The notes: generated from the letters alone by a model not told the origin. A stretch of DNA of 64,000 nt from Budorcas taxicolor (GCF_023091745.1 NC_068920.1:150317622-150381621); one strand, 5' to 3'; positions 45,939-57,027 are shown, counted from the stretch's first letter. Numbers and translations are program-made.

Positions 45939-46157
45939 TCTTGGTGGTGGTGGTTTAGTCACTAAGTCATGTCTGATTCTTGTGACCCCGTGGACTGTAG
46001 CCTGCCAGCCTCCTCTGCCCATGGGGATTCTCTAGGCAAGAATACTGGAGTGGGTTGCCAGTTCCTTCTCCAGGGGATCTTTCCAACCCAGGAATTGTAC
46101 CCAGGTCTCCTGCATTGCAGACAGATTCTTTACCAACTGAGCTACAAGGGAAACCCA
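45939..46157 (-). mobile_element. Bov-tA SINE, second of two at one target
   Basis: Reverse-complement Bov-tA starting with a (ggt)n tail ('ttggtggtggtggtttagtc') and ending 'gagctacaagggaaaccc'. Flanked by aaataacc at 45931-45938 and 46158-46165. It differs at many positions and in its tail from its neighbour, so it is not a simple duplicate. Confidence 0.95.
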
Positions 46158-46235
46158 AAATAACCCCATAGGGAAGAAATTATCATCTTCATATTATAGT
46201 ATAATCACTGAGGCCCAGGGCTGGAGAGTGGGATG

Positions 46236-46627
46236 AATCTCATGCTCCATGCCTGACGCCCAGCTCCATAGAGGCTGATGTGGTTTTTACAAGAGCAATG
46301 TCACATTGCTAGGATCTGTGCAATATATATCTGAGGTTGGCGGGGAGCGGGTCAGTCACTTAGCATCGTCCTCATCTTACAGAGATGCCCAGACGGCTGG
46401 ATAATCGGATTTGCTCAGGTCTGCCTACCTGACACATTGCATTGCTGCCAAAGAAGTGAAAGGTGACTTAACACCGGCCCTGAGTCTCAGCAGCAGTTTA
46501 AGGTCTCTAAGAAAAATGCGTCTAACAGTTCAGCACATGGAGCATTCACTGAATCCAAAATCTGCCGTAGGAAAGCTCCACAAGCGTTAGCAGCCTTCGA
46601 GATGATTTTTCTTATTAAATGGGTTTG
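46236..46627. other. Unique stretch, nothing firm
   Basis: 'cctcatcttacagagatgcc' near 46370 suggests another very diverged MIR. Otherwise unique. Confidence 0.35.
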
Positions 46628-46733
46628 GAGAAGGAAATTTCAATACACTCCAGTATTCTTGCCTGGAGAATTCCAAGGACAGAGGAGCCTGGAGGGCTGC
46701 AAAGAGTCAAACATGACTGAGAGACTAACACAC
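46628..46733 (+). mobile_element. Bov-A fragment
   Basis: 'ggagaaggaaatttcaatac', 'actccagtattcttgcctgg', 'agaggagcctggagggctgc', then a gap and 'caaacatgactgagagact'. No tRNA head; an internal deletion removes the 'ccatgggg' region. Confidence 0.9.
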
Positions 46734-47914
46734 TCCCTTATTGGATGTGTTTGTTAAATAGAATTAACCCTCAAGAAGTCTGGGATGCAAGTCCAGATTC
46801 TGTTTGAAGACCTTCCACTTGCGTGTGTGCAGAATCTCCTTTCTCCTCCTGTTCTCCATCCCTGACACCCCTCAGCCGGGGCCCTGGGCTGAATCGCCAG
46901 ACCCCTCCACCACACCACCCCACCATCGTCCCCTCTCTGGATTCCAGAGGCCTGGTACAGTCAGTGTTTCCTTCATGCTGCAGAAAGTAAAGGGGGTTTT
47001 CTTGGTCAACAGCCCTGCATAGACCAGAGTGTTTTTGGTTGTATTTTTTGTTTTTAACCTGTTGGGAGAGATATATAGCAGAGAAGCCAATGACAGCTAA
47101 AGATCATAGCCATTGAGAAAGGCAGCCAGTCTAGGCCGAGTCACAAGGCGATGGCCTCTAGCAAATAGTGACGAAGAAGCACCTGGGGTCAAGGTCAGCG
47201 GGACAGAAAAGAGCAGGAAACCGGAACCTTTGACAAAGGGGTGGACCTAGGGCAGCTCGGGAAGTTCCTTCAAGAGTGCTGTGATGTCCCTGCATTCTTC
47301 TGAAATCAGAGCATCTTTGATGAAATCTCAGATTGAAACAATTCATCCTTAGGAGCGAGGGTTCATAATTCCTGAAGGAAGCAGTACTGGATTTGTGTGT
47401 GCCATGAAGACAAGATCTCTGTGAGCTCTCAGGAGTTCTGACCTTGAAATGTTTATTTTGGGCAAAAATGGCATTTAAAAAATTAAGTCCAGGAATGTCA
47501 GGCTACTTTAAGTTCCTAAAACTTGCCTCCCTCTCTTCACTTTCCTTTGACTTCTCACTCTCCATCCTTTCTCTTCTCCTCTCTTCTCCTTTTGCTTGCT
47601 TTTCCACCTTCTTTATTTACTCTTCTCAACCTGCTAACCTGAAAAATCATGATTTCTGGTTTTAAGGGAAAAGCTTTCCATATGGCCAGAGTCAAAATGT
47701 GAAGCCGTTTACTTCATTTGGATCTGGAATTAAATAGTCCTTGGCCTTGACGTCCCAGCTTGAATGGAGGAAGTTCATTTGACGTGACGGCAGCCTTCAG
47801 CACTGGAAGATGAAACACAGTGGCTCTTGAAAGCTTCTGTGTATCCAGTGATTTAAGTAGGGCTAAGTTTATTCTATGTGTTTTTCCCTATATACCATTC
47901 TCATAAATAGGATT
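46734..47914. other. Unique stretch, nothing recognised
   Basis: Non-repetitive; pyrimidine-rich at 47525-47625. No gene accepted. Confidence 0.4.
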
Positions 47915-47956
47915 TCAGTTGAGAAAAATGGTTGAGAAACCATTTTTCTCAACTGA
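47915..47956. repeat. Perfect 19-bp hairpin
   Basis: Arms tcagttgagaaaaatggtt (47915-47933) and aaccatttttctcaactga (47938-47956) are exact reverse complements around a 4-base loop, gaga. No bulge or mismatch. Either strand's RNA would fold the same way. Confidence 0.97.
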
Positions 47957-47984
47957 TAGTGGAAAGTCTATTTTTGTTCCTCAC

Positions 47985-48110
47985 TTAAAAAATCTTTTTC
48001 ATCTGCACCTTGTGCTTGTGGATCTTACTTCCCTGACCAGGGACTGAACCTGCAACTTCCGCAGTGAAAGCGCAAGTCCTGACTACTGGACTGCTGGGGA
48101 ATTTCCTGGG
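47985..48110 (-). mobile_element. CHR-type tRNA SINE, antisense
   Basis: 'cttgtggatcttacttccct', 'gaccagggactgaacctgca', 'gcagtgaaagcgcaagtcct' and 'tactggactgctggggaatt' are the reverse complement of a CHR-family SINE. Confidence 0.88.
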
Positions 48111-48411
48111 TCCTCATTTTGAAGTGGTGGATGAAACATCTGAATGATCTTTGTTCATAATTAAAATGCTACCTGCAGTTCATATACCCTGCTGGCTAGC
48201 TCTGTGTCCCTCACAGCCTGCTAAGTCCCACTCCCTTCTCAGGGCTTGGCTATCTCTTCTACAAAAATGTGAAAGTCAAGGAAGAGTTCTGAAGTCCCTC
48301 CCAGCTGGATGTCTATGATCATTAAACCAATCATAGTGCCAACTTTCTTTCAAGTCCTTCGCGAAATTTATTTGAATTTTGAAACCTCCTCTCAAATACT
48401 AGTTTCTACAA
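48111..48411. other. Unique stretch
   Basis: Nothing recognised. Confidence 0.4.
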
Positions 48412-48419
48412 ATGCTGGT

Positions 48420-48588
48420 GGGCTTCCCTGGTGAGATATGGGTTCAATCCCTGAGTTGGGGGGATGCTCTGGAGAAGGAAATGACTACCCACTCCAATAT
48501 TCTTCCCTAGGAAATCTTATGGACCTGGTGGGCTAGAATCCATGGGGTCACAAAAAGTGGGACATCACTTAGTGATTAAAACAACATT
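48420..48588 (+). mobile_element. Bov-tA SINE with internal head deletion
   Basis: 'gggcttccctggtgagatat' jumps from the A-box region to 'gggttcaatccctgagttgg', losing about 35 bp. The body is present. Target duplication aatgctgg at 48412-48419 and 48589-48596. Confidence 0.94.
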
Positions 48589-48596
48589 AATGCTGG

Positions 48597-49084
48597 CAAG
48601 GCCCATGTGGAATAAAGCTGCCTGGTGCAAACCCAAGAAACAGACAGAGGTCCTCTGGTCCTTCCCCTCCTGCGGGGCTGCCCATCTCCCTGGCACTCAC
48701 CCTGGGACCCTGCCCTCCTGCTCCCGCCTTAGCTGCTAGGCCTCCATCCCAGAGCACAGCTCACCTGGACGGCCTCCGCCTTACTCACCTCCTCGTCCAT
48801 CTGTGTCAGTTTTGGCCACTAGGTTTTTCTCCAATCCCAAGGGAAGCATCTGACATCCTAAAGACAGGAAGACTCATTTCTCTGGGCTGCGGGGGTGCTT
48901 CCGACAGGAAGGAAACAGACCTTAAGAAGTTTTCAACAGAGAATGGATTCTGGATTCGAGATCTTCGGTAGCTGTTGCTTGCTGAGTCCTGCTAAGTACC
49001 AGCTGCTCCATGGCTCACCTTCTAGATGCATCCAATGCCTGGTCTGTGACTCTGCAAGTAACTGTCAAGGCAGTCATCACACTC
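48597..49084. other. Unique stretch, nothing recognised
   Basis: GC-rich at 48650-48800; no domain-bearing frame. Confidence 0.4.
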
Positions 49085-49190
49085 ATTAGAGATGAGGAGA
49101 CTCAGTCACTGAAATGGTAAATGCCTGGCCCAAGATCAAAATATAGGCAAGGAGGAAACCTGGGCTAACCTCAAGATTCTCAAGTTCATC
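49085..49190 (-). mobile_element. MIR SINE, antisense
   Basis: 'ttagagatgaggagactcag', 'tggcccaagatcaaaatata' and 'ggaaacctgggctaacctca' follow the reverse MIR ('ttacagatgaggaaactgag ... cttgcccaaggtcac ... gaacccaggtct'). Confidence 0.72.
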
Positions 49191-49232
49191 TTTCCATTTA
49201 TTCCACGTTGACTCTGGGCAGGAGAGGTAGAA

Positions 49233-50397
49233 AAAGCAGAGGAACCAGAGATCAAATTGCAAATATCCATTGGATCATCGAAAAAGCAAGAGTTCCAGTA
49301 AAACATCTGCTTCTGCTTTATTGACTACGCCTAAGACTTTGACTGTGTGGATCACAACAAACTGTGGAAAATTATTCAAGAGATGGGACTACCGGACCAC
49401 CATGCCTGCCTCCTGAGAAATCTGTATGCAGGTCAAGAAGCAACAGTTAGAATTGGACATGGAACAGCAGACTGGTTCCAAATAAGGAAAGGGGTATGTC
49501 AAGGCTATATATTGTTACCCTGTTTATTTAACTTATATGCAGAGTACATCATATGAAATACCAGGCTGGATGAAGCACAAGCTGGAATCAAGATTGCCAG
49601 GAGAAATACCAATAACCTCAAATATGCAGACAACACAACACTTATGGCAGAAAGTGAAGAGGAGCTAAAAGGCCTCTTGATGAAAGTGAAACAGGAGAGT
49701 GAAAAAGCTGGCTTAAAGCTCAACATTCAGAAAATGAAGATCATGGCATCTGGTCCCATCACTTCATGGGAAATAGATGGGAAAACAATGGAAACAGTGA
49801 CAGACTTTATTTTTCTGGGCTCCAAAATCACTGCAGATGGTGATTGCAGCCATGAAATTAAAAGACACTTGTTCCTTAGAAGAAAAGCTATGACCAACCT
49901 AGACAGCTTATTAAAAAGTAGAGACATTATTTTTCCCACAAAGGTCTGTCTAGTCAAAGCTATGGTTTTTCCAGTAGTCATGTATGGATGTGACAGTTGG
50001 ACTATAAAGAAGGCTGAGCACCGAAGAATTGATGCTTTTGAACTGTGGTGTTGGAGAAGACTCTTCAAAGTCCCTTGGACTGTAAGAAGATCCAACTAGT
50101 CAATCCTAAAGGAACTCAGTCCTGAATATTCATTTGAAGGACTGATGCTGAAACTGAAACTCCAGTGCTTTGGCCACCTGATTCGAAGAACTGACTCCTT
50201 AGAAAAGACCCTGATGCTGGGAAAGATTGAAGGCAGGAGGAGAAAGGTACAACAGAGGATGAGATGATTGGATGACATCACCGACTCGATGGACATGACT
50301 TTGATTAAGCTCTTGGAGTTGGTGAGGGAAGCCTGGTGTGCTGCAGTCCATGTAGTCACAAAGAGTCAGACACGACCGAGTGACTGAACTGACCTGA
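49233..50397 (+). mobile_element. Older 5'-truncated BovB (1.2 kb)
   Basis: It begins in the RT domain ('aagcagaggaaccagagatc') and ends 'cgagtgactgaactgacct'. Imperfect 12-bp target duplication ggagaggtagaa (49221-49232) and ggagagttagaa (50398-50409). Its YADD box reads 'aatatgcagacaacaca' (Asp to Asn, 49620-49636), so the catalytic pair is lost. More diverged than the 25 kb and 55 kb copies. Coding remnants at 49347-49556 and 49644-50099. Confidence 0.94.
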
Positions 50398-50409
50398 GGA
50401 GAGTTAGAA

Positions 50410-50819
50410 GACAGGCTATTCCAAACCTCCATCCTCAGAGTCCTACCTTGCTTGAAGCTTCCGTTTGCAGGTCCCATGTCTCAGCTCTGAAGGATGACAC
50501 TTGGGATGAGGGAACAGCATCTCAGAAAAAGTGACAATACAGCAACAGGTTTGGGAACTGCCTGGATTCATGGCTGTCTGAAAGAGGTACCATTTTCATC
50601 TCTGTGGCCTGAAATTATCACTGTGGTCACAGTGAGGGAACCTGGCTAACAGTGAGTCAATAAAGCCATACACAGAACTTTGGTGAGTTACGGAGTGCAG
50701 AGAGACGTCTAGGAGTTGGAGAGGAGGATTGGGGAGCAGATGTTTCTTACTGTGTGAATTGCTTCCATGTAAGAAATTTACAAGGAGTTCAGTGAAGTGC
50801 AGAAGGAATCTGTGAAATA
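50410..50819. other. Unique stretch, nothing recognised
   Basis: Non-repetitive. Confidence 0.4.
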
Positions 50820-51135
50820 TTTTCAGGCATATCCTGGGGATTTATGAGGTGCCTACTAAGTGCCAAACATGGCAGCAGAAGCAAGGCATGGAGACGTGGA
50901 TAAGAGGGAACATCTCCCTCTGAGGAGTCCAGGAAGGGTCCCAGAGAGACAGATTTGAGGGGGTCTTTGTGCGTGCATGGATATGGAGTGGTTGAGATGG
51001 GCAAAGTGCTTTTCCAGCAGAGGCAAGGGTGTTAGCACAGGCTCAGAAAGGCTTGAAGAGACTAGGGAAAATCTTGAATGCTTACAATATGGGTGGCACA
51101 GATGTCAGGAAGTGCTGGAAACCACAGGCAGCCTG
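50820..51135 (+). repeat. Ancient mammal-wide repeat, family not named
   Basis: 'tgaggtgcctactaagtgcc', 'aagtgcttttccagcagagg' and 'gttagcacaggctcagaaag' follow an old repeat order ('gcctactatgtgccaggc ... gcattccaggcagaggga ... gcaaaggccctgaggc'). Probably the same family as 21215-21490. Confidence 0.4.
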
Positions 51136-51266
51136 AGAACAAGTTATGATGCACATGTGCTTGTCAGCCTGCCTCTGGCAACCCACCCACTCAGCTCCCA
51201 TTGGCTGAAGCAAGTCACATGGTGTGCTCAGATTTAAGGAGGAGAAAGACAGGCATCGCTTCCCCG

Positions 51267-51298
51267 TAGTAAGTAAGTAAGTAAGTAAGTAAGTAAGG
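51267..51298. repeat. (GTAA)n microsatellite at SINE tail
   Basis: Seven uninterrupted 4-bp units (agtaagtaagtaagtaagta continuing to 51296) abut the 3' end of the antisense Bov-tA, where SINE tails commonly seed microsatellites. Confidence 0.93.
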
Positions 51299-51502
51299 GT
51301 TAGTCGCTCATTCATGCCCAACTCTTTGTGACCCCATGGACTGCAGCCCACCAGGCTCCTCTTGTCCATGAGATTTTCCAGGCAAGGATACTGGAGTGGA
51401 TTGCCATTTCCTTCTCCAGGGGATCTTCCCAACCCAGGAATCGAACCTGGATCTCCTGCACTGCAGGCAGATTCTTTACCGACTGAGCTACAAGGGAAGC
51501 CC
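51299..51502 (-). mobile_element. Bov-tA SINE
   Basis: Reverse-complement Bov-tA with well-kept body ('tgaccccatggactgcagcc', 'aaggatactggagtggattg') and head ('actgagctacaagggaagcc'). The B-box complement reads 'aatcgaacctgg', close to a functional tRNA-type promoter. Confidence 0.96.
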
Positions 51503-51662
51503 TCATTTCCCTATAGAGTTCTTGCAAAGGGACCTTATCAAGCAGCCTCGATAAAGGGAGGTAAGAGGCCATGATGGCTTGTGTGATCGACCACAGATGG
51601 TATACTCAAGCCCTGACCCATGCATACCCTGCAGTGATGGACACGTCCTGACCCTGAGCCGT
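51503..51662. other. Short unique stretch
   Basis: Nothing recognised. Confidence 0.4.
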
Positions 51663-51805
51663 CAGCACCGTGGCACCAGCCAGGTGTGGCCGCTGAGCAC
51701 CTGAAAAACGGCAAATGTAACTCAGCTTAAATATTAGCTCTATTTAATTGTAATAGATTAAATGTTAATGGCCGCATTGGTTAATGGTTACTATTAATAT
51801 ATTAG
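51663..51805. mobile_element. Ancient DNA-transposon-like palindromic element
   Basis: 'gccaggtgtggccgctgagc', 'acctgaaaaacggcaaatgt', 'ctatttaattgtaatagatt' and 'aatggccgcattggttaatg' resemble a mammal-wide non-autonomous element with the phrase 'agccacatgtggctattgagcacttgaaatgtggc'. Family name not certain. Confidence 0.45.
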
Positions 51806-52575
51806 TGAGTATGCAATATATCTCAAATATTTTTGACAGAGTCCAGTTTACTGAGATTTTAGTTTTCCCTTTGTTAAGCTGAGCAAAGACACAGTTTTCT
51901 TCAGCACCAGGAGCCAAAGATGCCCCTTTCCATGAAGTACCAGTCACTTGTCTGTCCTGAAAGATGACTTATATCGTCTTGAAGCCCTGGCAAGGGCAGT
52001 GTTCTCTTGTTTGGGTCCCTTATGTCCCAAGATGAATCCTGAGCTGATGTCTAAGAGACTGATGACTTCCCACTTTAAGGGCTAAGAGTATTTCTCATAG
52101 ACTGCCTCAAGGCTTAATACAAAGCCTTGGGGCTCACTCCCAGGTGCAGCCCAGAAATGTGGTTGTTGAGATGTTGAATGAATGCTCCAGGCTGGGGCCA
52201 GGAATCAGCAGATAAATGCTGTCTCTGGGGGGACAGTTCTGAGACGCTGTCTCTCTGTCCTCAGAACATCCCCACAGCATTCACCTACAGTTAGCTGCAG
52301 CTGTGCCCAGCACCAGGCTGCCCGTTCCATGACTTTTCTCTTTTTCCCCATTTTTTTCCAACTACCCCTCACTTTGGCTTCTTGCATTGACTCTCAAGTA
52401 AACTACCTGCAGCCACGTTTTTGTGTCAGGCACTACTTTAGGGAAATCCAATCCGAGACAGGAGGAGATGAGGGGAAAGCTATCTCCTGGTCCAGGTGAT
52501 GGAGATAACAGTGACTCAGCCAAGCCAGCATTGGTAGCGATGGAGAAAAGCATTTTAGACATGCATTTTAGAGTC
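51806..52575. other. Unique stretch, nothing recognised
   Basis: Non-repetitive. Frames near 52182-52499 have no domain. Confidence 0.4.
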
Positions 52576-52780
52576 AAGGGGGACCCGCCTGCCAATGTAG
52601 GAGATTCAAGAGACTTGGGCTCAATCCCTGGGTTGGAAAGATCCCCTGGAGGAGGGCATGGCAACCCACTCGAGGATTGTAGCCTGAAGAATCCCCATGG
52701 ACAGAGGAGCCTGGCCGGCTACAGTCCATGGGGTTGTAAAGAGCTGGACAGAACTGAAGCGACTTAGCACACAAGCAACA
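52576..52780 (+). mobile_element. Bov-tA SINE, head partly lost
   Basis: It starts at 'cccgcctgccaatgtaggag', has 'gggctcaatccctgggttgg' as B-box remnant, then the body and 'aactgaagcgacttagcaca'. The first about 25 bp of head are missing. Confidence 0.94.
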
Positions 52781-53329
52781 AGACAAAGGTAGTATGCAGT
52801 GTGATTCTCCAGTTTGGGCCACTGTACACCAGAGCTGTCTTCTACCCAGGGAGGCGATAGACTTCAGACAAGTTCAGGACAACTGTAGTAGACATTGGGT
52901 ATACAACCATGAGATCCATTTGGGGCATGTAAGTCCAAACAGTGAGACACTCAAGAACTCCTTGTTGATGATGGATGAGTGAAGTCAGTTCATTTCCATG
53001 TTCCATGTTGGTTCACTTGTGACAGGGATGTTGTGATGGCTGCCTACCCAGGGCCCAGAATTGAATGAAATCTACCACGTTAAAGTGCTTGTGTTTTTGC
53101 AAAGGTCAAGTCATGTAATTTACCTTATAGACAATCAATTAAATAATTTACCCAAAGAGGTCCTTTGATGTTATTGCACTTTATGCTGCTCACACAACTA
53201 ATGGGTGCTGACTCTCTAACTTGTGTTCCTCTTCTTCTAAATTGTGTCTGCTGCAGCTTCATACAATTCAGACAGACAGACACAGTAATCATGTTGCAGG
53301 TATATAGATTATCAGGTTATCCTGTAAGA
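52781..53329. other. Unique stretch, nothing recognised
   Basis: Non-repetitive. Confidence 0.4.
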
Positions 53330-53540
53330 AGCAGTGCTCAGTGTCTAAACAAATAATATTTTCAGACATTTTCTCATCTAACCTTCCAATGATTGTGTGA
53401 TATAGGTGTATTATTCTCCCCATGCTATACATTAAAAAATGTGAATAGAAAAGTGCTTTGCATTGTCCAAAATTACAGGTAAGAGATGGCAAAGGCAGGA
53501 CTTGGGCCCAAGTCATATGAACTTAAATTTTGTCTTTCAT
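53330..53540 (-). mobile_element. MIR SINE, antisense, long
   Basis: 'ttttctcatctaaccttcca', 'gatataggtgtattattctc', 'tttgcattgtccaaaattac' and 'aggacttgggcccaagtcat' follow the reverse MIR along most of its length. Confidence 0.8.
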
Positions 53541-53885
53541 GAATTATATCTGCCTTCTAGAATCTCTGATCTAATACTTGCACACAAGTCTCAGTTCAAA
53601 GGAATGACTAAATTCAGAGAACTTTCTATCATAAACATTTAGTCCACTTTGCCATTTGGATTTCAAAAGCATCATAATGACACTTTTGCCTCACCCCACC
53701 AAAGCCCCCCTTGGCTGTTTATTAATGCGAAAAATCTTACAATTGCATTTTTTAACTTTAGCTTAAGCCATTCAGGGATTTTTTTTCTCTTGATGTTTTA
53801 ACACAGATTCTCCTAAGGCACTTTCAAATCAGGTCAAATAATTTACTTTTATCTTAATGTGAATAGTTTATCATATAAGAATCAC
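53541..53885. other. Unique AT-rich stretch
   Basis: Nothing recognised. Confidence 0.4.
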
Positions 53886-54014
53886 AAGTGAAAGTGAAGT
53901 CGCTCAGTCATGTCGAACCCTCAGCGACCTCACGGACTGCAGCCTTCCAGGCTCCTCCGTCCATGGGATTCTCCAGGTAAGAGTACTGGAGTGGGGTGCC
54001 ATTGCCTTCTCCGA
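53886..54014 (-). mobile_element. Bov-A monomer, antisense
   Basis: 'gaagtcgctcagtcatgtcg', 'ggactgcagccttccaggct' and 'tactggagtggggtgccatt' end at 'gccttctccga', the natural boundary of the Bov-A unit. No tRNA head. Confidence 0.93.
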
Positions 54015-54564
54015 ATAAAAATCAGAAATCATCAGCAAATCGCACATTTCACCCATACGTTGCTATGCTCTGAGCCCCCGTGTCTGGATCACAGTCCTCG
54101 AGCTCCCACTTTGTGTTGAAAACTGTGACCCAGACTTGACTTTTCATCCTAATATGGACCATGAGCTCTAGAGGTCCTAGGGCAGAGGGTGAGGGCACTG
54201 GGGTACACGTGGTCTGTTGTTAGGTGTTCATCCCCTGGCATGACCTGTGGGCATGCCTGTGGGCAATCAGAGTGGACTCTGTGGACAGAAGAAAATTCCA
54301 CAGACAAAAAATGCAAGCCTTAGTAATTAGAATTTGGTAGCTTGCACTGAACTAACTATCCAAGGATTGGAGATATAGCCGGGGTACTAACACCGGTTTT
54401 GAATTCAAACTTCAGCTCGATGTGGACTTGGTTAAATCGTTAACAACACTGAGCTTCAATTTATCAGTAAAACTCTGAAATACTGATATTTCACTAATGA
54501 GAGTGAGTACTAAAACAAATGCCATTGTTCTATACAATTAGAGGCACTATACATACACGTTGTG
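54015..54564. other. Unique stretch, nothing recognised
   Basis: Non-repetitive. Confidence 0.4.
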
Positions 54565-54755
54565 ATTTAGGTGCTGGATTGTGTCCTAATCTTTGTGGTT
54601 CCCGCCAGGCTCCTCTGTCCATGGGATTTCCCAGGCAAGAATACTGGAATAGGTTACCATGCTCTCCTCCAGGGGATCTTTGCAACCCAGGGACAGAACC
54701 TGAGTCTCTTGCACTGGCAGGCAGATTCCTTACCACTAAGCTACCTGGGAAGCCC
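54565..54755 (-). mobile_element. Bov-tA SINE
   Basis: Reverse complement: 'ctggattgtgtcctaatctt', 'caagaatactggaataggtt', 'taccactaagctacctggga'. A short deletion near 54600 removes the 'ggactgtagcc' part. Similar ctataca motifs flank it. Confidence 0.93.
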
Positions 54756-54762
54756 TCTATAC

Positions 54763-55223
54763 AAATATAAAGTAATGTATTTTATCTGAAACACATGTTA
54801 TCCCATTGGGGCCAAGCTTTTTCACATAATTTCACCCTATTTCTGAATTCTATTCCAAAAGTTTGTGAGCAACAATCCTGGGGTCTATGCAGCTGTCTCA
54901 GGTGTGAGACAGTTTCCACTTAGAAAGTATTTTCTCACTGTGGATCAGCAATGAAACTGTAAGGTATCTTGTTTTTGTTTCTTCATTTTCTGTTTGAGAT
55001 TTTAAATTTCTTCCTGACATAATCCATGGCTTGCCTTGAGCCGCTAGACCATTCAAAAGCCCTTGTGTCTGGCTCTTTTTTGGAGCTAATAATTTTTTTA
55101 GAATATTTGGTACCATCTCAGAACTGACCTGAAATAGATAGAGCAAGACCACGAAGATAAAAGGTCTTGATGAATTTAATTTTTGAAGAGCCTAAGCTTG
55201 AATTCAGCTAATAATGAGTCCTT
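54763..55223. other. Unique stretch, nothing recognised
   Basis: AT-rich and non-repetitive. Confidence 0.4.
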
Positions 55224-55234
55224 AGTCCCCATAT

Positions 55235-57027
55235 AAGAAGAAATAAGAAAGCCTTCCTCAGCAATCAATGTTAAGAAATAGAGGAAGAAAACAGAATGGG
55301 GAAGGCTAGAGATCTCTTCAAGAAAATTAGAGATACCAAGGGAACATTTCATGCAAAGATGGGCTCGATAAAGGAGAGAAATGATATGGCCGTACAGAAG
55401 CAGAAGATAGTAAGAAGAGGTGGCAAGAATACACAGAAGAACTGTACAAAAAAGACCTTCAAGACCAAGATAATCACGATGGTGTGATCACTCATCTAGA
55501 GCCAGACATCCTGGAATGTGAAGTCAAGTGGGCCTTAGAAAGCATCACTACAAACAAAGCTAGTGGAGGTAATGGAATTCCAGTTGAGCTATTTCAAATC
55601 CTGAAGGATGATGCTGTGAAAGTGCTGCACTCAATATGCCAGCAACTTTGGAAAACTCAGCAGTGGCCACAGGACTGGAAAAGGTCAGTTTTCATTCCAA
55701 TCCCAAAGAAAGGCAGTGCCAAAGAATGCTCAAACTACCGCACAATTGAACTCATCTCACACGCTAGTAAAGTAATGCTCAAAATTCTCCAAGCCCAAGC
55801 TTCAGCAATATGTGAACTGTGAACTTCCAGATGTTCAAGCTGGTTTTAGAAAAGGCAGAGGAACCAGAGATCAAATTGCCAACATCAGCTGGATCATCGA
55901 AAAAGCAAGAGAGTTCCAGAAAAACATATATTTCTGCTTTATTGACTATGCCAAAGCCTTTGACTGTGTAGATCACAATAAACTGTGGAAAATTCTTCAA
56001 GAGATGGGAATACCAGACCACCTGACCTGCCTCTTGAGAAACCTATATGCAGGTCAGGAAGCAACAGTTAGAACAGGACATGGAACAACAGACTGGTTCC
56101 AAATCGGAAAAGGAGTACGTCAAGGCTGTATATTGTCACCCTGCTTATTTAACTTACATGCAGAGTACATCATGAAAAAGGCTGGACTGGAAGAAACACA
56201 AGCTGGAATCAAGATTGCTGGGAGAAATATCAATAACCTCAGATATGCAGATGACACCACCTTTATGGCAGAAAGTGAAGAGCAACTAAGAAGCCTCTTG
56301 ACGAAAGTGAAAGAGGAGAGTGGAAAAGTTGGCTTAAAGCTCAACATTCAGAAAACGAAGATCATGGCATCTGGTCCCATCACTTCATGGGAAATAGGTG
56401 GGGAAACAGTGGAAACAGTGTCAGACTTTATTTTTTTGGGCTCCAGAATCACTGCAGATGGTGACTGCAGCCATGAAATGAAAAGATGCTTACTCCCTGG
56501 AAGAAAAGTTATGAGTAACCTAGATAGCATATTCAAAAGCAGAGACATTACTTTACCGACTAAGGTCTGTCTAGTAAAGGCTATGGTTTTTCCTGTGGTC
56601 CTCTATGGATGTGAGAGTTGGACTGTGAGAAGGCTGAGCACCGAAGAATTGATGTTTTTGAACTGTGGTGTTGGAGAAGACTCTTGAGAGTCCCTTGGAC
56701 TGCAAGGACCTCCAACCAGTCCATTCTGAAGGAGATCAGCAGTAGGTGTTCTTTGGAGGGAATGATGCTGAAGCTGAAGCTCCAGTACTTTGGCCACCTC
56801 ATGTGAAGAGTTGACTCATTGGAAAAGACTCTGATGCTGGGAGGGATTGGGGGCAGGAGGAGAAAGGGACGACAGAGGATGAGATGGCTGGATGGCATCA
56901 CTGACTCGATGGACGTGAGTCTGGGTGAACTCCAGGAGTTGGTGGTGGACAGGGAGGCCTGGTGTGCTGCGATTCATGGGGTCGCAAAGAGTTGGACATG
57001 TCTGAGCGACTGAACTGAACTGATCTG
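55235..57027 (+). mobile_element. 5'-truncated BovB (1.8 kb) with 11-bp target duplication
   Basis: It starts 'aagaagaaataagaaagcct' in the endonuclease-RT linker and ends 'ctgaactgaactgatctg'. Identical agtccccatat copies at 55224-55234 and 57028-57038 flank it. It shares several variants with the copy at 25358 ('ccttcctcagc', 'attcttcaagagatggg') that the 17 kb copy lacks, so the two look like one subfamily. Confidence 0.96.
55296..56687 (+). pseudogene. BovB reverse transcriptase domain, three frameshifts
   Basis: RT coding sequence runs through frames 0, 2 and 0: a one-base loss near 55390, a one-base gain near 55795 ('aagcccaagcttcag'), and a one-base loss near 56630 that ends it early. 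Motif A 'FIDYAKAFDCVDHNKLW' and motif C 'YADD' (about 56243) are kept. Endonuclease absent, C-terminus out of frame. Confidence 0.9.

Larger units (their letters stand above)
45665..46235 (-). mobile_element. MIR SINE split by two Bov-tA insertions
   Basis: The left part ('tgtgttgtgccacgtacttg', 'gatcattaaataaccc') and right part ('aataaccccatagggaagaa', 'attatcatcttcatattata', 'atcactgaggcccagggct') are consecutive pieces of a reverse MIR. Both SINEs at 45708-45930 and 45939-46157 sit at the 'aaataacc' point. Confidence 0.72.

Noticed and set aside
45700..46165. Simple tandem duplication of one SINE by unequal crossover
   Set aside because: The two SINEs differ at many positions and in their tails, so independent insertion at one target fits better.
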